Shown one piece after another: positions 8,101 to 20,508 of a stretch of 62,489 nt of DNA (position 1 is its first letter; each line of letters starts with the position of its first letter). Source of the DNA: Paracoccaceae bacterium (GTDB lineage: Bacteria; Pseudomonadota; Alphaproteobacteria; Rhodobacterales; Rhodobacteraceae); the NCBI GenBank assembly GCA_009842205.1, contig VYFX01000040.1, positions 22,204 through 84,692 of the forward strand. The letters run 5' to 3'. A model generated the notes under the pieces. That model saw only the letters and a program-made list of their open reading frames with translations. It did no database searches and had not been told where the DNA came from. A program made the translations under genes and the position numbers.

Positions 8101-10341
8101 AAAAATCGTTTCATAAATGATCTGGTTTCCACCAGGATTGATGGCGAATTCAAGATGAGTCTCAAGGAGACCGTCAACATGATTGACGTATCTCCCATGC
8201 AACTTGTATCGGTTGCGGCCTCATTGATCCCCTTCCTTGAAAATGATGATGCCAACAGGGCCCTGATGGGTTCCAATATGCAACGTCAGGCTGTTCCCCT
8301 GTTGAATGCCGAGGCACCCTTTGTTGGTACCGGTATCGAGGAAAAGGTGGCGGTTGATTCAGGTGCCGCCATTGTTGCCAAGCGAGAAGGAATTGTCGAC
8401 CAAGTCGATGCAACCAGGATCGTTATCAATGCCGTAGCCGATGATCCGACCGATCCGGGAGTTGATACCTACCGCTTGAGGAAATTCCAACGTTCCAACC
8501 AGAATACCTGCATCAACCAGAAACCTCTGGTCAATGTGGGTGACTATGTGCTGAAGGGAGATGTCATTGCCGATGGCCCCTCCACCGATTTGGGTGAATT
8601 GGCTCTGGGCCGTAACGTACTGGTCGCCTTCATGCCCTGGAATGGCTATAACTTTGAAGATTCCATCCTTGTGTCCGAACGGATCGTCAAGGATGATGTG
8701 TTCACTTCGGTTCACATCGAGGAATTTTCCGTTTTGGCACGGGACACCAAATTGGGTCCAGAGGAAATCACCAGGGATATTCCCAATGTGGGTGAGGAAT
8801 CCCTGCGTAATCTCGATGAGGCTGGAATTATCTATGTAGGTGCCGAGGTCAAGGGCGGTGACATTCTTGTTGGTAAAATTACCCCCAAGGGTGAAACTCC
8901 GATAACACCGGAGGAAAAGCTCTTGCGGGCCATTTTTGGTGAAAAGGCCTCAGATGTTCGGGATACCTCCCTGAAACTGCCACCAGGCGACTTTGGTACG
9001 GTCGTGGAAGTCAGGGTTTTCAATCGACATGGAATTGAGAAGGACGAGCGGACGATCCAGATCGAACGAGAGGCGATAAACAGGCTTACCAGGGATCACG
9101 AGGACGAAAAGGCCATTCTCAGGCGAACCATTTTCGAGAGATTGCACAGTCTGATTATCGGTAAGGTTGTTGCCAAGGGTCCCAAGCCCTTCAAGAAGGG
9201 AGACATCATTACCGAGGAATTGCTTGGCCAGATCGAGCAGTTCAAATGGTGGAAGCTGGCTCTCGATGATGAGGAAACCTCCAAGAACCGTGAAGGACTT
9301 GAGAAACAATACCAACTCCAGCTAAAGGCACTTGAGCAAAGATACGAGGACAAGGTGGCCAAGGTCAGGCGAGGTGATGATCTTTCGCCTGGTGTACTCA
9401 AGGTTGTCAAGGTCTTTGTCGCCGTCAAGCGAAAACTTCAATCCGGGGACAAGATGGCCGGCCGACATGGTAACAAGGGGGTTGTTTCCAAGGTTGTGCC
9501 CATGGAGGATATGCCTTTCCTTGAGGATGGTACACCAGTCGATATTGTCCTGAATCCATTGGGGGTTCCCTCCAGGATGAATGTGGGCCAGATTCTCGAA
9601 ACCCATATGGGTTGGGCATCGAGGGGTTTGGGCAAGGTCATTGATGAATCGTTGAAATATCATGATAGCAATCAGGATGACCCCTCCAGTATCAAAAAAG
9701 TCAAATCAGCCATGGAATATGCCTATGGTCCTGAAGTCTATAATTCCAAATTGGCTAACCTCAATGATCAGGAATTGATTGCTTCGGCCAGGGTTGTGTC
9801 CAATGGGGTTCCCATTGCAACACCGGTGTTTGATGGAGCCAAGGAGCTTGATATAGATGATGCCCTGGAAAGAGCTGGCTTTGATAAATCGGGACAATCC
9901 GAACTCTATGACGGGATTACCGGTGAAAAGTTTGCCAGACCCGTTACAGTTGGCATCAAGTACATGCTGAAACTCCATCACCTTGTGGATGACAAAATCC
10001 ATGCCCGGTCAACCGGACCATACAGCCTGGTAACCCAGCAGCCGTTGGGTGGCAAGGCCCAGTTTGGTGGCCAACGATTTGGTGAAATGGAAGTCTGGGC
10101 TCTTGAAGCTTATGGGGCTGCTCATGTGCTGCAGGAAATCCTGACGGTCAAGGCCGATGATGTTACCGGACGAACGAAGGTTTATGAAGCCATCGTCAAG
10201 GGTGAAAACGAGTTTGAATCAGGTATACCGGAAAGTTTCAATGTTTTGGTCAAGGAGGTCAGAGGCCTGGGACTGAACATGGAACTTAGACAAATGAACC
10301 GTACAAGAAAGATGATCCAGAGGGAAAAACATGAAGCATGA
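5104..10341 (+). CDS. rpoB: RNA polymerase subunit beta with multiplied lobe-2 insertion
   Basis: Catalytic beta subunit. The ATG at 5104 follows AAGGGTGA; an upstream TTG at 5050 gives only an unconserved 18-residue extension. The product is about 1745 residues, against roughly 1340-1400 for relatives. The core is normal: the rifampicin pocket [17 protein letters not shown] and [13 protein letters not shown] near residue 880, the [11 protein letters not shown] block near 1450, and the C-terminal [17 protein letters not shown]. The extra residues all lie between about 240 and 718, the position of the lobe-2 insertion (E. coli SI1/beta-i4). Four diverged units start near residues 264, 370, 488 and 610, each with a W...(V/T)P.(F/Y)(N/D)(L/I) lead and a GE(I/V)V..AG-like strand. 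The last resembles the single ordinary alphaproteobacterial copy. The frame is open throughout and the units differ strongly, so this is not a simple assembly duplication. Confidence 0.97.
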   Translation: MKQMKSSGNRYRRSYQKINAVAPLPNLIEIQKQSYDLFLNSGEGLEHSDGMGLQGVFQSVFPIRDASGMTEMYFEGYEIEEPKFDVEECQQRDMTYAGALKVKLLLNIYDVDNETGNQTFRNSKEQKVYMGDIPLMTDNGTFIVNGTERVVVSQMHRSPGVFFNYTTHATGKRLYTCQILPGRGSWIEFEFGLKKDKALGELELINARVDRKRRLPVSTLLFALGMDQESIMESFYDSTSFRLRRKPATWEFTFQKDNWRNVVPNYDLISPETGEIVAPAGEKISTYRLKKLSDEFDGTKLRIMHDSLDQGNLSTALERAGEADEVDEDYLEYLESSFRQQSTPKNREVSPGGQYLIEDFNPQRWQRVTPNFNIVNYHTDEVLAKAGVKLTPAKYKNIQELEDWSLLIPLNQILAYFAPKKKEEPSTEDINLYVYNDSLASKSEKNSIKKKAPGPELVGTNDLASEFSDGGRKLLVTMLKKVWRFRVPTFNIYNADSGMVSNRSGNEVNLVVSKELGIHLDNNKFELNADELLYGLVELEETIKRKADRLKSEETDQTPDIPASREDGTLIGGYSVPIKLGTNQGETVVSFIPEELKWVTDFAYQEKIGVNVEDNILDSETGEIVVPIGSRITRKMVNGFEEQDRKLEVAVASDRITDRYIGKDMIDEETGIVLAEAGDELSCQFDENGNPSSGLLRILLDEGFEELSLLEIDHLSVGPYIRNTMFLDKCYDRKTGLLEIYRSLRPGEPPTPENAEALFDQLFSDSERYDLSAVGRAKLNMRLNLDENENVRTLQKSDIIACLKRLVDLRDGKGEIDDIDHLGNRRVRSVGELMENQCRIGLIRMERAIRERMGSVEIDKKIPQDLVNPRPLSGAIREFFGSSQLSQFMDQTNPLSEITHKRRLSALGPGGLTRERAGFEVRDVHPTHYGRICPVETPEGQNIGLINSLASYSKVNKYGFLETPYRVVKDGQVTDDYEYVSATDESHKIIAQANARLDGKNRFINDLVSTRIDGEFKMSLKETVNMIDVSPMQLVSVAASLIPFLENDDANRALMGSNMQRQAVPLLNAEAPFVGTGIEEKVAVDSGAAIVAKREGIVDQVDATRIVINAVADDPTDPGVDTYRLRKFQRSNQNTCINQKPLVNVGDYVLKGDVIADGPSTDLGELALGRNVLVAFMPWNGYNFEDSILVSERIVKDDVFTSVHIEEFSVLARDTKLGPEEITRDIPNVGEESLRNLDEAGIIYVGAEVKGGDILVGKITPKGETPITPEEKLLRAIFGEKASDVRDTSLKLPPGDFGTVVEVRVFNRHGIEKDERTIQIEREAINRLTRDHEDEKAILRRTIFERLHSLIIGKVVAKGPKPFKKGDIITEELLGQIEQFKWWKLALDDEETSKNREGLEKQYQLQLKALEQRYEDKVAKVRRGDDLSPGVLKVVKVFVAVKRKLQSGDKMAGRHGNKGVVSKVVPMEDMPFLEDGTPVDIVLNPLGVPSRMNVGQILETHMGWASRGLGKVIDESLKYHDSNQDDPSSIKKVKSAMEYAYGPEVYNSKLANLNDQELIASARVVSNGVPIATPVFDGAKELDIDDALERAGFDKSGQSELYDGITGEKFARPVTVGIKYMLKLHHLVDDKIHARSTGPYSLVTQQPLGGKAQFGGQRFGEMEVWALEAYGAAHVLQEILTVKADDVTGRTKVYEAIVKGENEFESGIPESFNVLVKEVRGLGLNMELRQMNRTRKMIQREKHEA

Positions 10342-13300
10342 TTTCGCACAAAGCATGTTCAAAGGTGGGAAACTTCCAGAATCCTTTGATGAAATAAAAA
10401 TCTCACTTGCCTCCCCGGAAAGGATCATTGCCTGGTCGGAAGGGGAGATCAAAAAGCCGGAGACCATAAATTACCGTACGTTCAAGCCGGAACGGGATGG
10501 TCTGTTCTGTGCCAAGATTTTCGGTCCCGTAAGGGATTACGAATGCCTTTGCGGCAAATACAAGAGGATGAAATTCCGGGGTATCACCTGCGAGAAATGC
10601 GGTGTTGAAGTAACCCTCCAGAAAGTTCGTCGGGAACGCATGGGGCACATTCACCTGGCCGCTCCTGTCGCCCATATCTGGTTCCTGAAACTCCTGCCAA
10701 GCCGTATCGGCATTCTGCTGGACATGAAGTTGAAGGATCTTGAAAGTGTTCTTTACTTCGAGAAATTCGTGGTAACCGATCCCGGATTGACGGAATTCAC
10801 CGAGAAACAACTCATTACCGAAGCTGAAATGCATGAAGCCAAGGATGCGTTTGGTGAAGAATCCTTCAATGCCTCCATCGGAGCTGAAGCCATCAGGGAA
10901 TTGCTGAGCAACCTCGACCTGGAACTTGAACAGGAAATTCTGCGTGAAGAACTGCTAACCACAGGCAGTGCCCAACGCAAGACCGACATCAAGAAGCGGC
11001 TCAAGATTGTTTCCCATTTTCTGGAGTCCGGCAACAAGCCCGAATGGATGATCCTGACGGCCCTGCCTGTTATTCCACCCGAACTGAGACCATTGGTACC
11101 ACTTGATGGCGGCCGTTTTGCCACATCGGACCTGAATGATCTTTATCGACGGGTCATCAACCGGAACAATCGTCTGAAAAGGCTGATTGAACTGCGTGCA
11201 CCGGAATTGATCATTCGCAATGAAAAGCGCATGCTGCAGGAATCCGTCGATGCCCTTTTTGACAATGGTCGAAGAGGCCGGGTCATCACCAATACCAGCA
11301 ACAAGCGTCCCCTGAAATCACTGAGTGACATGCTCAAGGGAAAACAGGGAAGGTTCAGGCAGAACCTGCTTGGCAAAAGGGTCGACTTTTCCGGACGTTC
11401 GGTCATTGTCACAGGTCCTGAATTGAAACTGCACCAGTGTGGCCTGCCCAAGAAAATGGCCAAGGAACTCTTCAAGCCATTCATTTTCTCTAAATTGCAG
11501 GAAAAGGAGCTTTCCACCACCGTCAAACAGTCCAAGAAACTGGTGGAAAGGGAAACGGATGAAATCTGGGATATTCTGGACGAGGTAATCCGTGAACATC
11601 CGGTTCTGCTCAACCGTGCACCTACTCTGCACAGGTTGGGAATTCAAGCTTTTGAACCCATTCTCATCGAGGGCAAGGCCATCCAGCTTCACCCACTCGT
11701 CTGTTCAGCCTTCAACGCCGACTTTGATGGCGACCAGATGGCGGTTCACGTACCTCTTTCACTGGAAGCCCAGTTGGAAGCCCGGGTGCTCATGATGTCA
11801 ACCAACAATGTGTTGTCACCTGCCAACGGTGCTCCCATTATCGTACCTTCCCAGGATATGGTTTTGGGACTCTACTATACCAGCTTGGTGCGAAAGGGCA
11901 TGCCTGGTGAGGGCATGATTTTCGGTTCGGTCGAGGAGGTCGAGCAGGCTCTGGCAGCAGGAGTGGTACACAAGCATGCTCAGGTCAAGGCCCGTATCAG
12001 GGAGTTGGATGAAGAAGGGGAGGAAGTCTCCAGAATCTATACCACGACACCGGGTCGAATTCTTCTGGGATCGCATCTTCCGATGAATCCCCATGTACCC
12101 TTTGAAGTCCTGAACAAGGAATTGCGCAAGCAGGAGGTACAGGAAGTCATTGATACGGTCTATCGTTATTGTGGCCAGAAGGAATCGGTCATTTTTTGTG
12201 ACCACATCATGGAAATCGGCTTCAAGGAAGCTTGTAACGCCGGTATTTCATTCTGCCGCAGCGACATGCTGGTACCTACCGACAAGAACAAGATTGTCGA
12301 TGAAACCAGGGCACTGGTGGCCACTTTCGAGGAACACCACAAGCAAGGTATCATCAGTGAGGGCGAGAGATACCAGAAAACGGTTGATGCCTGGGCAAGT
12401 TGCACCGATCGAATTCAGGTCAAGATGGAAAAGGACATCCAGGCCCGCAAATTCATCGACAATGTGGAACAGGAAAGAAACTCAATCTACATGATGACCC
12501 ATTCCGGAGCCCGGGGATCCCGTGACCAGATGAAGCAATTGGCCGGCATGAGGGGCTTGATTTCCAAGGGAACGGGTGAAATCATTGAAACACCCATCAT
12601 TTCCAACTTCAAGGAAGGTCTCAATGTTGCGGAATACTTCAATTCCGCCCACGGTTCGCGCAAGGGTCTTGCCGATACTGCCTTGAAAACCGCCAACGCA
12701 GGTTACTTGACGAGACGCCTTGTCGATGTTGCCCAGGATTGTCTGGTCAGGGAGGTGGATTGTCTTGAGAATCCCGACAACCCCGCTGCTGAGGATGATG
12801 TATTTGGCATCAAGGTCGAGGCAACCATTCGAGATGGTGAAATCATCGTCAATTTGGCCGAGCGCATTGTCGGCAGGGTTTTGGCTGAAGACCTGATCAA
12901 CAACAAAACCGGTGAAATATTTGCCAGCAAGGGTGAACTCTTGAGCGAAATCAGAGCCAAGGAAATAGAAAACGCCGGTTTCCAAAGTGTCCTGATCAGG
13001 TCACCGCTGACCTGCCTTACGCAGGATGGTGTCTGTGCAAAATGTTACGGACGGGATTTGGCTCGTGGATCCATGGTCAACGTTGGTGAAGCTGTGGGTA
13101 TCATGGCTGCACAATCAATCGGTGAACCCGGTACCCAGCTTACCATGAGAACCTTCCATATCGGTGGTATAGCCCAGCAATCCGATGAGCGTTCCTTCAT
13201 TGAAGCGAGTACCGATGGCAAAATCAAGTTCGAAAATCCCAAGACCCTGACTGACAAGTCGGGACGTACGATTGCCAATGGCCGGGCGATGAGAATTTCA

Positions 13301-14878
13301 GTCGAAAATCCCAATGAAATCGCCAAGCGACCCTATCGTGTTCCCTATGGATCCAATATCCTGGTAAAGAATGGTCAAAAGGTCAAAAGGGGTACACGAC
13401 TCTTTGAATGGGATGCCTTTGCTACCTCCCTTTACTCGGAAGTCGAGGGTATTGTCCGTCATATTGACCTCATCCACGGCATGACCACCTCACGAAGGAC
13501 CATTGAGGAATTTGGCATCACCGAGGAAGTCGTAACCGACACAGGAGGTGGCAAGAAGCCGGATCGGTTGAAGCCAAATCCGCAACGTTCTCCACAGGCA
13601 ACCGAACAGGGTCGTGTCTGGTTTGAATCGGCCGAATTGGAGCAGGGATCTGACAACAACCTGATCGTGAGTTCCATGGATATGTGGATGGTCATTTCCG
13701 ATGACCAGGGACAGGAGGTTTCGGCCCACTATGTTCCACAGGATTCAGTCCTGCAGGTAACCAATGGTCAAGCCATCAAGGCTGGTGATGACCTGTTCAT
13801 ACCACCACCGATGAAACAGGCTCAAAGGAGAATTTCGCAAAGTTTCACTTCGCACTGGCGTGATCTGGATACTCTCAAGCCCGGCATTCTCATTGTTGAC
13901 GAGGTAACCGGTGAACCCCTTTATCTTGAAAACGGCAATCCTGCCTTTTACGAAATGTCCCTGGAGTCGATAATCAGGGTCAATGACGGTCAAAAGGTTG
14001 CCATTGGTGATGAATTGGTTCGTTTCCCGAAGAGAACCGCTCAAACCAAGGATATTACCGGTGGTCTGCCGCGGGTAGCCGACCTGTTTGAAGCCAGAAA
14101 TCCCAAGGATCTCGCCGTCATGGCCGAGGTCAGTGGTACCATCAGGTTTGAACGGGAGTACAAGAATTCCCGTGTCATCTGCATTGATCCCGATGATGAA
14201 AGCATTGCCGTCGCACCCAAGTACAAGGTGCCCAAGGGGCTCCATCTTGAGGTTCAGGAAGGTGACAAGATCATGCGGGGAGACCTGATTGTCGATGGTA
14301 CTCCCTCACCCCAGGATGTTCTTCAATCAAGGGGACTTGGTGATCTGGCCCGCTACATGATCGAAGGTGTACAGGAAGTTTACCAGTTGCAGGGTGTAAA
14401 AATCAATGACAAGCACATTGAGGTCATTTTGCGCCAGATGTTGAAGAAGGTTCGTGTTACCGATCCTGGCGACACGGTTCTGATGTCTGACGAAATAATT
14501 GACAAGGCTGAATTGAGAAAAGTCAATGAGGCAACCCTTGCCAGGGATGAAAAGATAGCCCACTCGGTTCCTGTCATTCTTGGCATTACCAAGGCAGCTC
14601 TCGGAACCAACTCCTTCATCTCGGCTGCTTCCTTCCAAGAAACGACCAAGGTCCTGACCGATGCCGCCGTTCGGGGCCGGGTTGACAAGTTGTCGGGCCT
14701 CAAGGAAAACGTGATTGTTGGCAGGCTTATTCCGGCCGGAACCGGCAATGCCGCCTCGGAAATCAGGCAAATTGCCTTCAAGGAAGACGAGAGAATTCTG
14801 CAGTTGGAAAAGGAATCAGATATCTTCAGTGATTTCCCTGCCTTGATCGAAGAGGATTCCGAACCGCTGGAAAGTTAA
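10331..14878 (+). CDS. rpoC: RNA polymerase subunit beta-prime with enlarged SI3
   Basis: Largest catalytic subunit, 1515 residues against about 1400 in relatives. The first zinc finger ([19 protein letters not shown]) is near residue 70. The Mg-binding NADFDGDQM is near 462. A second zinc site lies near 890-905 ([17 protein letters not shown]), the trigger-loop MRTFHIGG near 939, and [18 protein letters not shown] near 1239. Between the last two lie about 300 residues, against about 205 in E. coli. The extra part is a second sandwich-barrel unit in SI3: copy 1 about 1115-1160 ([19 protein letters not shown]) and copy 2 about 1184-1234 ([19 protein letters not shown]). The start overlaps the rpoB end by 11 bp behind GAGGG, so the subunits are translationally coupled. 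Confidence 0.97.
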   Translation: MKHDFAQSMFKGGKLPESFDEIKISLASPERIIAWSEGEIKKPETINYRTFKPERDGLFCAKIFGPVRDYECLCGKYKRMKFRGITCEKCGVEVTLQKVRRERMGHIHLAAPVAHIWFLKLLPSRIGILLDMKLKDLESVLYFEKFVVTDPGLTEFTEKQLITEAEMHEAKDAFGEESFNASIGAEAIRELLSNLDLELEQEILREELLTTGSAQRKTDIKKRLKIVSHFLESGNKPEWMILTALPVIPPELRPLVPLDGGRFATSDLNDLYRRVINRNNRLKRLIELRAPELIIRNEKRMLQESVDALFDNGRRGRVITNTSNKRPLKSLSDMLKGKQGRFRQNLLGKRVDFSGRSVIVTGPELKLHQCGLPKKMAKELFKPFIFSKLQEKELSTTVKQSKKLVERETDEIWDILDEVIREHPVLLNRAPTLHRLGIQAFEPILIEGKAIQLHPLVCSAFNADFDGDQMAVHVPLSLEAQLEARVLMMSTNNVLSPANGAPIIVPSQDMVLGLYYTSLVRKGMPGEGMIFGSVEEVEQALAAGVVHKHAQVKARIRELDEEGEEVSRIYTTTPGRILLGSHLPMNPHVPFEVLNKELRKQEVQEVIDTVYRYCGQKESVIFCDHIMEIGFKEACNAGISFCRSDMLVPTDKNKIVDETRALVATFEEHHKQGIISEGERYQKTVDAWASCTDRIQVKMEKDIQARKFIDNVEQERNSIYMMTHSGARGSRDQMKQLAGMRGLISKGTGEIIETPIISNFKEGLNVAEYFNSAHGSRKGLADTALKTANAGYLTRRLVDVAQDCLVREVDCLENPDNPAAEDDVFGIKVEATIRDGEIIVNLAERIVGRVLAEDLINNKTGEIFASKGELLSEIRAKEIENAGFQSVLIRSPLTCLTQDGVCAKCYGRDLARGSMVNVGEAVGIMAAQSIGEPGTQLTMRTFHIGGIAQQSDERSFIEASTDGKIKFENPKTLTDKSGRTIANGRAMRISVENPNEIAKRPYRVPYGSNILVKNGQKVKRGTRLFEWDAFATSLYSEVEGIVRHIDLIHGMTTSRRTIEEFGITEEVVTDTGGGKKPDRLKPNPQRSPQATEQGRVWFESAELEQGSDNNLIVSSMDMWMVISDDQGQEVSAHYVPQDSVLQVTNGQAIKAGDDLFIPPPMKQAQRRISQSFTSHWRDLDTLKPGILIVDEVTGEPLYLENGNPAFYEMSLESIIRVNDGQKVAIGDELVRFPKRTAQTKDITGGLPRVADLFEARNPKDLAVMAEVSGTIRFEREYKNSRVICIDPDDESIAVAPKYKVPKGLHLEVQEGDKIMRGDLIVDGTPSPQDVLQSRGLGDLARYMIEGVQEVYQLQGVKINDKHIEVILRQMLKKVRVTDPGDTVLMSDEIIDKAELRKVNEATLARDEKIAHSVPVILGITKAALGTNSFISAASFQETTKVLTDAAVRGRVDKLSGLKENVIVGRLIPAGTGNAASEIRQIAFKEDERILQLEKESDIFSDFPALIEEDSEPLES

Positions 14879-14970
14879 AAACGAAAATATCTAGAAGTTT
14901 AGAAAAACAACCATGATATACCCGAAATCAACCTTTTTTTGACTTTACATATTTTTTTAGTCTTAAAGAG

Positions 14971-14998
14971 TTGACATTGTGGCAGGTAATCATTACTT
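14971..14998 (+). promoter_or_regulatory. candidate promoter for the str operon (rpsL)
   Basis: TTGACA at 14971-14976, a 16-nt spacer, then TTACTT at 14993-14998. It lies in the 302-bp gap between rpoC and rpsL. The remainder of the gap holds an AT-rich stretch, a T-rich patch after rpoC without a clear hairpin, and a hairpin at 15095-15117. No gene is seen in the gap. Confidence 0.45.
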
Positions 14999-15094
14999 GG
15001 CACACACTTTCAAAAGACCATTGCCTTTGGAAGTGAAATAGCCATTGAGAATTGGGGTGCATGAACGCCGGACTGGTGTTCCTCTGATACACAG

Positions 15095-15117
15095 ACCGCT
15101 GAGTAAAACGAAGCGGT
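15095..15117 (+). other. hairpin in the rpsL 5' leader
   Basis: ACCGCT (15095-15100) pairs with AGCGGT (15112-15117) around an 11-nt loop, 63 bp before rpsL. It is followed by TTCTTTGTG, which is too broken a T-tract for a confident terminator. It may be an attenuator or a ribosomal-protein binding element. Confidence 0.35.
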
Positions 15118-15180
15118 TTCTTTGTGCTTTATATTTTGAGGCCATGGTCAAACAAGGGAAGATGAAATTTTAGGAACGAT

Positions 15181-15552
15181 ATGCCAACGATACAACAATT
15201 GATTCGCAAGCCAAGGAAGCCAAAGGTACGGCGACAAAAGTCCATGCACCTTTTGGGCTGTCCCCAGCGTCGTGGGGTGTGTACCCGAGTTTATACGACA
15301 ACACCCAAGAAGCCTAACTCGGCTTTGCGTAAGGTTGCCAAAGTCAGGCTGACAAGTGGTTTTGAGGTAATCTCCTATATTCCCGGGGAAACCCATACCC
15401 TGCAGGAACACTCAGTGGTTCTGATCAGGGGAGGAAGGGTCAAGGACCTGCCAGGGGTCAGATACCATATTCTGCGGGGAACGCTTGATACAACTGGTGT
15501 CACGGAACGACGGCAAAGACGTTCCAAATACGGTGCCAAGAGACCTAAGTAA
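15181..15552 (+). CDS. rpsL: 30S ribosomal protein S12
   Basis: Decoding-centre protein that controls accuracy. It has 123 residues and is full length. The conserved [18 protein letters not shown] loop near residues 41-58 carries the lysines that contact 16S rRNA, with no obvious streptomycin-resistance change. [20 protein letters not shown] is in the C-terminal half. The ATG at 15181 follows AGGAACG. It is the first gene of the str operon (rpsL-rpsG-fusA-tuf). Confidence 0.98.
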   Translation: MPTIQQLIRKPRKPKVRRQKSMHLLGCPQRRGVCTRVYTTTPKKPNSALRKVAKVRLTSGFEVISYIPGETHTLQEHSVVLIRGGRVKDLPGVRYHILRGTLDTTGVTERRQRRSKYGAKRPK

Positions 15553-15564
15553 GGAGCTGTATAT

Positions 15565-16035
15565 ATGTCCCGCCGCCGTCGAGCTGATGTAAGAGAAGTA
15601 CTGCCTGACGCCAAATTTGGTGATCGGAACCTTACCAAGTTCATGAACAATCTGATGAAAGATGGCAAGAAAGCCGTAGCCGAAGGTATCGTCTACAATG
15701 CCCTTGATCGAATCCAGAACCAAACCCAGCGGGATCCGCTGGAAGTATTTCATGAGGCCATCGGCAATGTCCGACCCTCGATCGAGGTTCGCTCCAGACG
15801 GGTCGGTGGCTCGACCTACCAGATTCCCGTCGAGGTTCGACCGGAAAGAAGAAATGCCCTGGCCATTCGATGGCTGATTGATGCGGCACGCAAAAGACCC
15901 GAACATACGATGGAAGAAAGATTGGCAGGTGAATTGATCGATGCCATCAATTTCCGTGGTCGGGCCGTGAAAAAACGGGAAGATACACACAAGATGGCCG
16001 AAGCCAACAGGGCCTTCAGTCATTATAGATGGTAA
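15565..16035 (+). CDS. rpsG: 30S ribosomal protein S7
   Basis: Primary assembly protein of the 30S head, near the E site. It has 156 residues, the usual length. It begins [20 protein letters not shown] and carries the [16 protein letters not shown] motif in the middle. It is 12 bp downstream of rpsL with an AAGGAG site, so the two are co-transcribed. Confidence 0.98.
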   Translation: MSRRRRADVREVLPDAKFGDRNLTKFMNNLMKDGKKAVAEGIVYNALDRIQNQTQRDPLEVFHEAIGNVRPSIEVRSRRVGGSTYQIPVEVRPERRNALAIRWLIDAARKRPEHTMEERLAGELIDAINFRGRAVKKREDTHKMAEANRAFSHYRW

Positions 16036-16058
16036 AGAATTAACAGGGTAGTTAACTC

Positions 16059-18176
16059 ATGACACGTCAATATCCACTATCCCGCTATCGCAATTTTGGC
16101 ATCATGGCTCATATTGACGCCGGGAAAACAACCACAACCGAACGGGTTCTATACTATACCGGAAAATCTCACAAAATCGGTGAGGTGCATGATGGCGCTG
16201 CCACCATGGACTGGATGGAACAGGAGCAGGAAAGGGGAATTACCATAACCTCGGCTGCCACCACCACCTTTTGGGAACGAACCGAGGATGGCGAGACACC
16301 TCTTTCAGACAAGTATCGTTTCAATATCATAGATACTCCGGGTCATGTGGATTTTACCATTGAAGTTGAGCGATCCCTGGCCGTACTTGATGGGGCCATT
16401 TGTGTCCTTGATGCCAATGCCGGTATCGAACCGCAAACGGAAACCGTCTGGCGCCAGGCCGACCGCTACAAGGTTCCACGGTTTGTTTTTGTCAACAAGA
16501 TGGACAAAATCGGAGCCGACTTCTTCAATTGTGTAAGGATGATCGAGGCCAGAACCGGCGCCACCCCTCTTCCCATTCAGATTCCCATCGGAGCCGAGGA
16601 CAAGTTCAGTGGCGTTATTGATCTGGTAACCATGAAGGAATGGACCTGGACCGGTGAGGCGCTTGGGGCAACTTGGACCCTTCAGGACATCCGGCCTGAA
16701 CTTCAGGAACTGGCCGAAGAATGGCGAAGCACTCTCATTGAAACAGCCGTTGAAATGGATGACGATGTCATGGAAGCCTATCTGGAAGGTGACGAGCCTG
16801 ACGAGGAAACCCTGCGCAAACTGATCCGCAAGGGTACCCTGGAAATGGCTTTCGTACCTGTACTTGCCGGATCGGCCTTTAAGAACAAGGGCGTCCAGCC
16901 AATGCTGAATTCAGTCATTGATTACCTGCCCGGACCACTTGATGTGCCCTCCTATGTCGGTTTTGCACCAGGTGACAAGGACGAGGTTCGAAACATCGAA
17001 AGGAATGCCGCTGATTCCGATCCATTTTCGGGTCTGGCATTCAAGGTGATGAATGATCCGTTTGTCGGTTCCCTGACCTTTACACGTATTTATTCCGGGA
17101 CCATCCAGAAGGGTGACCAGATGTTGAATTCGACCAAGGGCAAGAAGGAACGGGTCGGACGAATGATGATGATGCATTCCAACAACCGCGAAGAAATCAC
17201 GGAAGCTTATGCTGGTGACATCATTGCCCTGGCTGGCTTGAAGGAAACGACTACCGGTGATACACTTTGTAGTTCAAATGAGCCGGTTGTTCTTGAAACC
17301 ATGACTTTCCCTGATCCGGTTATCGAGATCGCAGTCGAACCAAAGACAAAATCTGATCAGGAAAAGATGGCCCAAGCCCTGCAAAGACTGGCTGCCGAGG
17401 ATCCTTCCTTCCGGGTTGAAACGGATTTTGAATCAGGCCAAACCATCATGAAGGGCATGGGGGAACTTCACCTTGATATCCTGATCGACCGGATGAAGAG
17501 GGAATTCAAGGTCGAGGCCAATATCGGTGCCCCACAGGTTGCCTATCGCGAAACCGTGTCACATATGGCCGAAATCGACTATACCCACAAGAAACAGACC
17601 GGTGGTGCCGGTCAATTCGCCCGAGTCAAGATGATCATTGAGCCGGAAGAAATCGGCAAGGGTTTCAGTTTCGAGTCCAAGATCGTTGGCGGATCCATCC
17701 CTAAGGAATACATTCCCGGTGTTGAAAAGGGCATTCAATCAGTGATGGATTCCGGCCCATTGGCAGGCTTCCCGGTCATCGACTTCAAGGTAACCCTTAT
17801 TGATGGTGCCTTCCATGATGTTGACTCATCGGTCATGGCCTTTGAACTCTGTGCCCGTGCTGCCATGCGGGAAGGTTTGAAAAAGGCCGGTGTCAAACTT
17901 CTGGAGCCTGTCATGAAGGTGGAGGTCGTTACACCCGAGGAATATACCGGCACGGTCAATGGCGATTTGACCAAGCGACGTGGACAGGTCCAGGGACAGG
18001 AACCAAGGGGTAACTCGACGGCAATTGCCGGAACGGTGCCTCTGGCCAACATGTTCGGATACATCAACAATCTTCGTTCCATGACTTCGGGACGGGCAAA
18101 TTTCACCATGCAGTTCTCGCACTACGAGGCTGTTCCACAAAATATCTCGGAAGAGATTCAATCTAAATATGCCTAA
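16059..18176 (+). CDS. fusA: elongation factor G
   Basis: Translocation GTPase of 705 residues, a standard length. The P-loop [15 protein letters not shown] is near residue 18, switch [17 protein letters not shown] near 92, and the [10 protein letters not shown] box near 146. Domains II-V follow, with [10 protein letters not shown] in domain IV and a normal C-terminus ([19 protein letters not shown]). It is one of the str operon genes. Confidence 0.98.
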   Translation: MTRQYPLSRYRNFGIMAHIDAGKTTTTERVLYYTGKSHKIGEVHDGAATMDWMEQEQERGITITSAATTTFWERTEDGETPLSDKYRFNIIDTPGHVDFTIEVERSLAVLDGAICVLDANAGIEPQTETVWRQADRYKVPRFVFVNKMDKIGADFFNCVRMIEARTGATPLPIQIPIGAEDKFSGVIDLVTMKEWTWTGEALGATWTLQDIRPELQELAEEWRSTLIETAVEMDDDVMEAYLEGDEPDEETLRKLIRKGTLEMAFVPVLAGSAFKNKGVQPMLNSVIDYLPGPLDVPSYVGFAPGDKDEVRNIERNAADSDPFSGLAFKVMNDPFVGSLTFTRIYSGTIQKGDQMLNSTKGKKERVGRMMMMHSNNREEITEAYAGDIIALAGLKETTTGDTLCSSNEPVVLETMTFPDPVIEIAVEPKTKSDQEKMAQALQRLAAEDPSFRVETDFESGQTIMKGMGELHLDILIDRMKREFKVEANIGAPQVAYRETVSHMAEIDYTHKKQTGGAGQFARVKMIIEPEEIGKGFSFESKIVGGSIPKEYIPGVEKGIQSVMDSGPLAGFPVIDFKVTLIDGAFHDVDSSVMAFELCARAAMREGLKKAGVKLLEPVMKVEVVTPEEYTGTVNGDLTKRRGQVQGQEPRGNSTAIAGTVPLANMFGYINNLRSMTSGRANFTMQFSHYEAVPQNISEEIQSKYA

Positions 18177-18215
18177 GGCACATTTAATAGGTTCGTAACC
18201 AGAAAGGATTATCAA

Positions 18216-19391
18216 ATGGCTAAGGAAACATTTGTCAGGAACAAACCGCATGTCAACGTCGGTACTATTGGCCATGTTGACCATGGTAAAACAACTCTAA
18301 CAGCTGCGATTACCAAATATTTCGGCGAGTTTACACCTTATGACAAGATTGATGGTGCTCCCGAGGAAAAGGATCGTGGTATTACCATTTCAACGGCCCA
18401 CGTTGAATATGAAACCGAAAACCGTCACTATGCTCACGTCGACTGTCCCGGTCACGCCGACTATGTTAAGAACATGATTACCGGTGCTGCCCAGATGGAT
18501 GGAGCCATTCTGGTGGTGAGTGCTGCTGATGGACCCATGCCCCAGACCCGTGAACATATCCTGCTTGCCCGTCAGGTAGGCGTTCCTTCACTGGTGGTTT
18601 ACATGAACAAGGTTGATCAGGTCGATGACGAGGAACTTCTTGAACTGGTTGAATTGGAAATTCGTGAACTTCTCAACGAATATGAATTCCCCGGTGATGA
18701 TATTGCCGTGATCCAGGGTTCCGCCCTTGCCGCAATGGATGGAACCAACGAGGAAATTGGTGAAAGCAGCATCAGGGCACTCATGGAAGCCGTCGATGCC
18801 AACATTCCCACGCCGGAACGTCCGATTGATCAGCCCTTCCTCATGCCGATCGAGGATGTGTTCTCGATTTCCGGACGAGGTACCGTTGTTACCGGAAGGG
18901 TTGAAAGAGGTGTAGTCAAGGTAGGTGACGAAATCGAGATCGTTGGCATCAGAGAAACGTCCAAAACCACCTGTACAGGTGTTGAAATGTTCCGCAAGCT
19001 GCTTGACCGAGGTGAGGCTGGTGACAATATCGGAGCACTTCTGAGAGGTGTTGGTCGTGATGGTGTTGAAAGGGGCCAGGTGCTTTGCAAACCCGGTTCT
19101 GTAACACCTCATACGGAATTTGAAGCTGAAGCCTACATTCTCGACAAGTCTGAAGGTGGACGACACACGCCATTCTTTACCAATTATCGACCTCAGTTCT
19201 ATTTCCGGACCACTGACGTAACCGGTTCGGTCGAACTGCCTGGCAACATTGACATGGTTATGCCTGGAGACAATGTCAGGTTCACGGTCAAACTAATCAA
19301 CCCCATCGCCATGGAAGAGCAACTGCGTTTTGCCATTCGTGAAGGTGGGCGTACCGTTGGTGCAGGTGTTGTAACCAAGATAATCAAGTAA
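18216..19391 (+). CDS. tuf: elongation factor Tu
   Basis: Delivers aminoacyl-tRNA to the ribosome. It has 391 residues. The P-loop is [10 protein letters not shown], followed by [20 protein letters not shown] and NKVDQVDD, and the C-terminal barrel ends [14 protein letters not shown]. It is slightly shorter than E. coli EF-Tu, typical for Alphaproteobacteria. It is preceded by an AGAAAGGA site and followed by a hairpin before rpsJ. This is the only tuf in the window. Confidence 0.98.
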   Translation: MAKETFVRNKPHVNVGTIGHVDHGKTTLTAAITKYFGEFTPYDKIDGAPEEKDRGITISTAHVEYETENRHYAHVDCPGHADYVKNMITGAAQMDGAILVVSAADGPMPQTREHILLARQVGVPSLVVYMNKVDQVDDEELLELVELEIRELLNEYEFPGDDIAVIQGSALAAMDGTNEEIGESSIRALMEAVDANIPTPERPIDQPFLMPIEDVFSISGRGTVVTGRVERGVVKVGDEIEIVGIRETSKTTCTGVEMFRKLLDRGEAGDNIGALLRGVGRDGVERGQVLCKPGSVTPHTEFEAEAYILDKSEGGRHTPFFTNYRPQFYFRTTDVTGSVELPGNIDMVMPGDNVRFTVKLINPIAMEEQLRFAIREGGRTVGAGVVTKIIK

Positions 19392-19397
19392 TTTGCA

Positions 19398-19421
19398 GGG
19401 CATGAACGGAGGTTCGTGCCC
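19398..19421 (+). terminator. strong hairpin between tuf and rpsJ
   Basis: GGGCATGAAC (19398-19407) pairs with GTTCGTGCCC (19412-19421) around a GGAG loop, with all ten pairs formed (one U-G). TCTTTGCTTT follows, a broken T-tract. It lies 6 bp after the tuf stop and 22 bp before rpsJ. It is likely a partial terminator or processing signal that separates str from S10 expression. Confidence 0.5.
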
Positions 19422-19443
19422 TCTTTGCTTTCGGAGCTAGAGT

Positions 19444-19755
19444 ATGAGTCAACATCAAAATATCCGCATTCAGTTGAAGGCTTTTGATTACAGGGTTCTG
19501 GATGCCTGCGCATCGGAACTGATTGATACCGTCAGGAGAACTGGTGCACGTTGGCGGGGACCCATACCGTTACCGAACAAGATTGAAAAGTTTACTGTTT
19601 TGCGAGGACCTCACATTGACAAGAAGTCTCGTGAACAAATGGAAATCAGAACGCACAAGCGTGTGATTGATATCATTGATCCAACTCCGCAAACAGTAGA
19701 TGCACTAATGAAACTTGAGCTCGCGGCAGGAGTTGCCGTGGAATTGAAACTTTAG
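19444..19755 (+). CDS. rpsJ: 30S ribosomal protein S10
   Basis: 30S head protein that also binds NusB/NusG in transcription coupling. It has 103 residues. The start is the ATG at 19444 after CGGAG. The visible signature is the central [19 protein letters not shown]. It opens the S10 operon. Confidence 0.98.
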   Translation: MSQHQNIRIQLKAFDYRVLDACASELIDTVRRTGARWRGPIPLPNKIEKFTVLRGPHIDKKSREQMEIRTHKRVIDIIDPTPQTVDALMKLELAAGVAVELKL

Positions 19756-19770
19756 AAGGGAGATTCCGGA

Positions 19771-20508
19771 ATGCGTTCTGGAGTGATTGCCAAAAAATTG
19801 GGAATGACGCGTTTGTTCCAGGATGATGGTAAGCAGATACCTGTTACCGTTCTCCATCTGGACAATCTGCAGGTCCTGGCCCAGCGAACGATCAGCCGTG
19901 ATGGTTATACTGCCGTCCAGCTGGGTTCCAGTTCGGCCAAGGCCAAGCGGGTATCCAAGGCCATGCGTGGTCATTTTGCCATGGCTCAGGTGGCACCTAA
20001 GCGAAAATTGACTGAGTTCCGGGTTTCACCGGAAAATTTAATTGATGTCGGAGCTGAAATTACCGCTGACCACTTTTTGCCCGGTCAGAAGGTTGATGTT
20101 TCGGGAACTTCAATCGGCAAGGGTTTTGCCGGTGCCATGAAAAGGCACAACTTTGCCGGCTTGAGGGCAACCCATGGTGTATCGGTAAGTCACCGTTCCC
20201 ATGGATCAACCGGACAGTGTCAGGACCCCGGCAAGGTCTTCAAGGGCAAGAAGATGGCTGGCCATCTCGGCAATTCCAGGGTTACCACCCAGAACCTTGA
20301 AGTCGTCCAAACGGATGCCGAAAACGGCTTGATCCTTGTCAAGGGTTCCGTGCCCGGTTCCAAGGGTGGTTGGGTAACCATCAGGGATGCCTGCAAGAAA
20401 AAGGGCCCCGACAATTTGCCAATGCCCGGAGCGATCAGAAAAACCGAACCGGTTGTTGAAAATGTCGATGACAGTCAGGTAGAGGAATCCGGGGAGGCTG
20501 AATCATGA
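19771..20508 (+). CDS. rplC: 50S ribosomal protein L3
   Basis: Early-assembly 50S protein that reaches towards the peptidyl-transferase centre. It has 245 residues, longer than E. coli (209) because of a C-terminal acidic tail ([16 protein letters not shown]), common in Alphaproteobacteria. [20 protein letters not shown] holds the glutamine that PrmB methylates in other bacteria. Its stop overlaps the rplD start by 4 bp. Confidence 0.97.
   Translation: MRSGVIAKKLGMTRLFQDDGKQIPVTVLHLDNLQVLAQRTISRDGYTAVQLGSSSAKAKRVSKAMRGHFAMAQVAPKRKLTEFRVSPENLIDVGAEITADHFLPGQKVDVSGTSIGKGFAGAMKRHNFAGLRATHGVSVSHRSHGSTGQCQDPGKVFKGKKMAGHLGNSRVTTQNLEVVQTDAENGLILVKGSVPGSKGGWVTIRDACKKKGPDNLPMPGAIRKTEPVVENVDDSQVEESGEAES

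Noticed and set aside
5104-10341. rpoB length as an assembly artefact or fusion
   Set aside because: The frame is open throughout, the four units are strongly diverged in protein and DNA, and the normal sequence continues on both sides.
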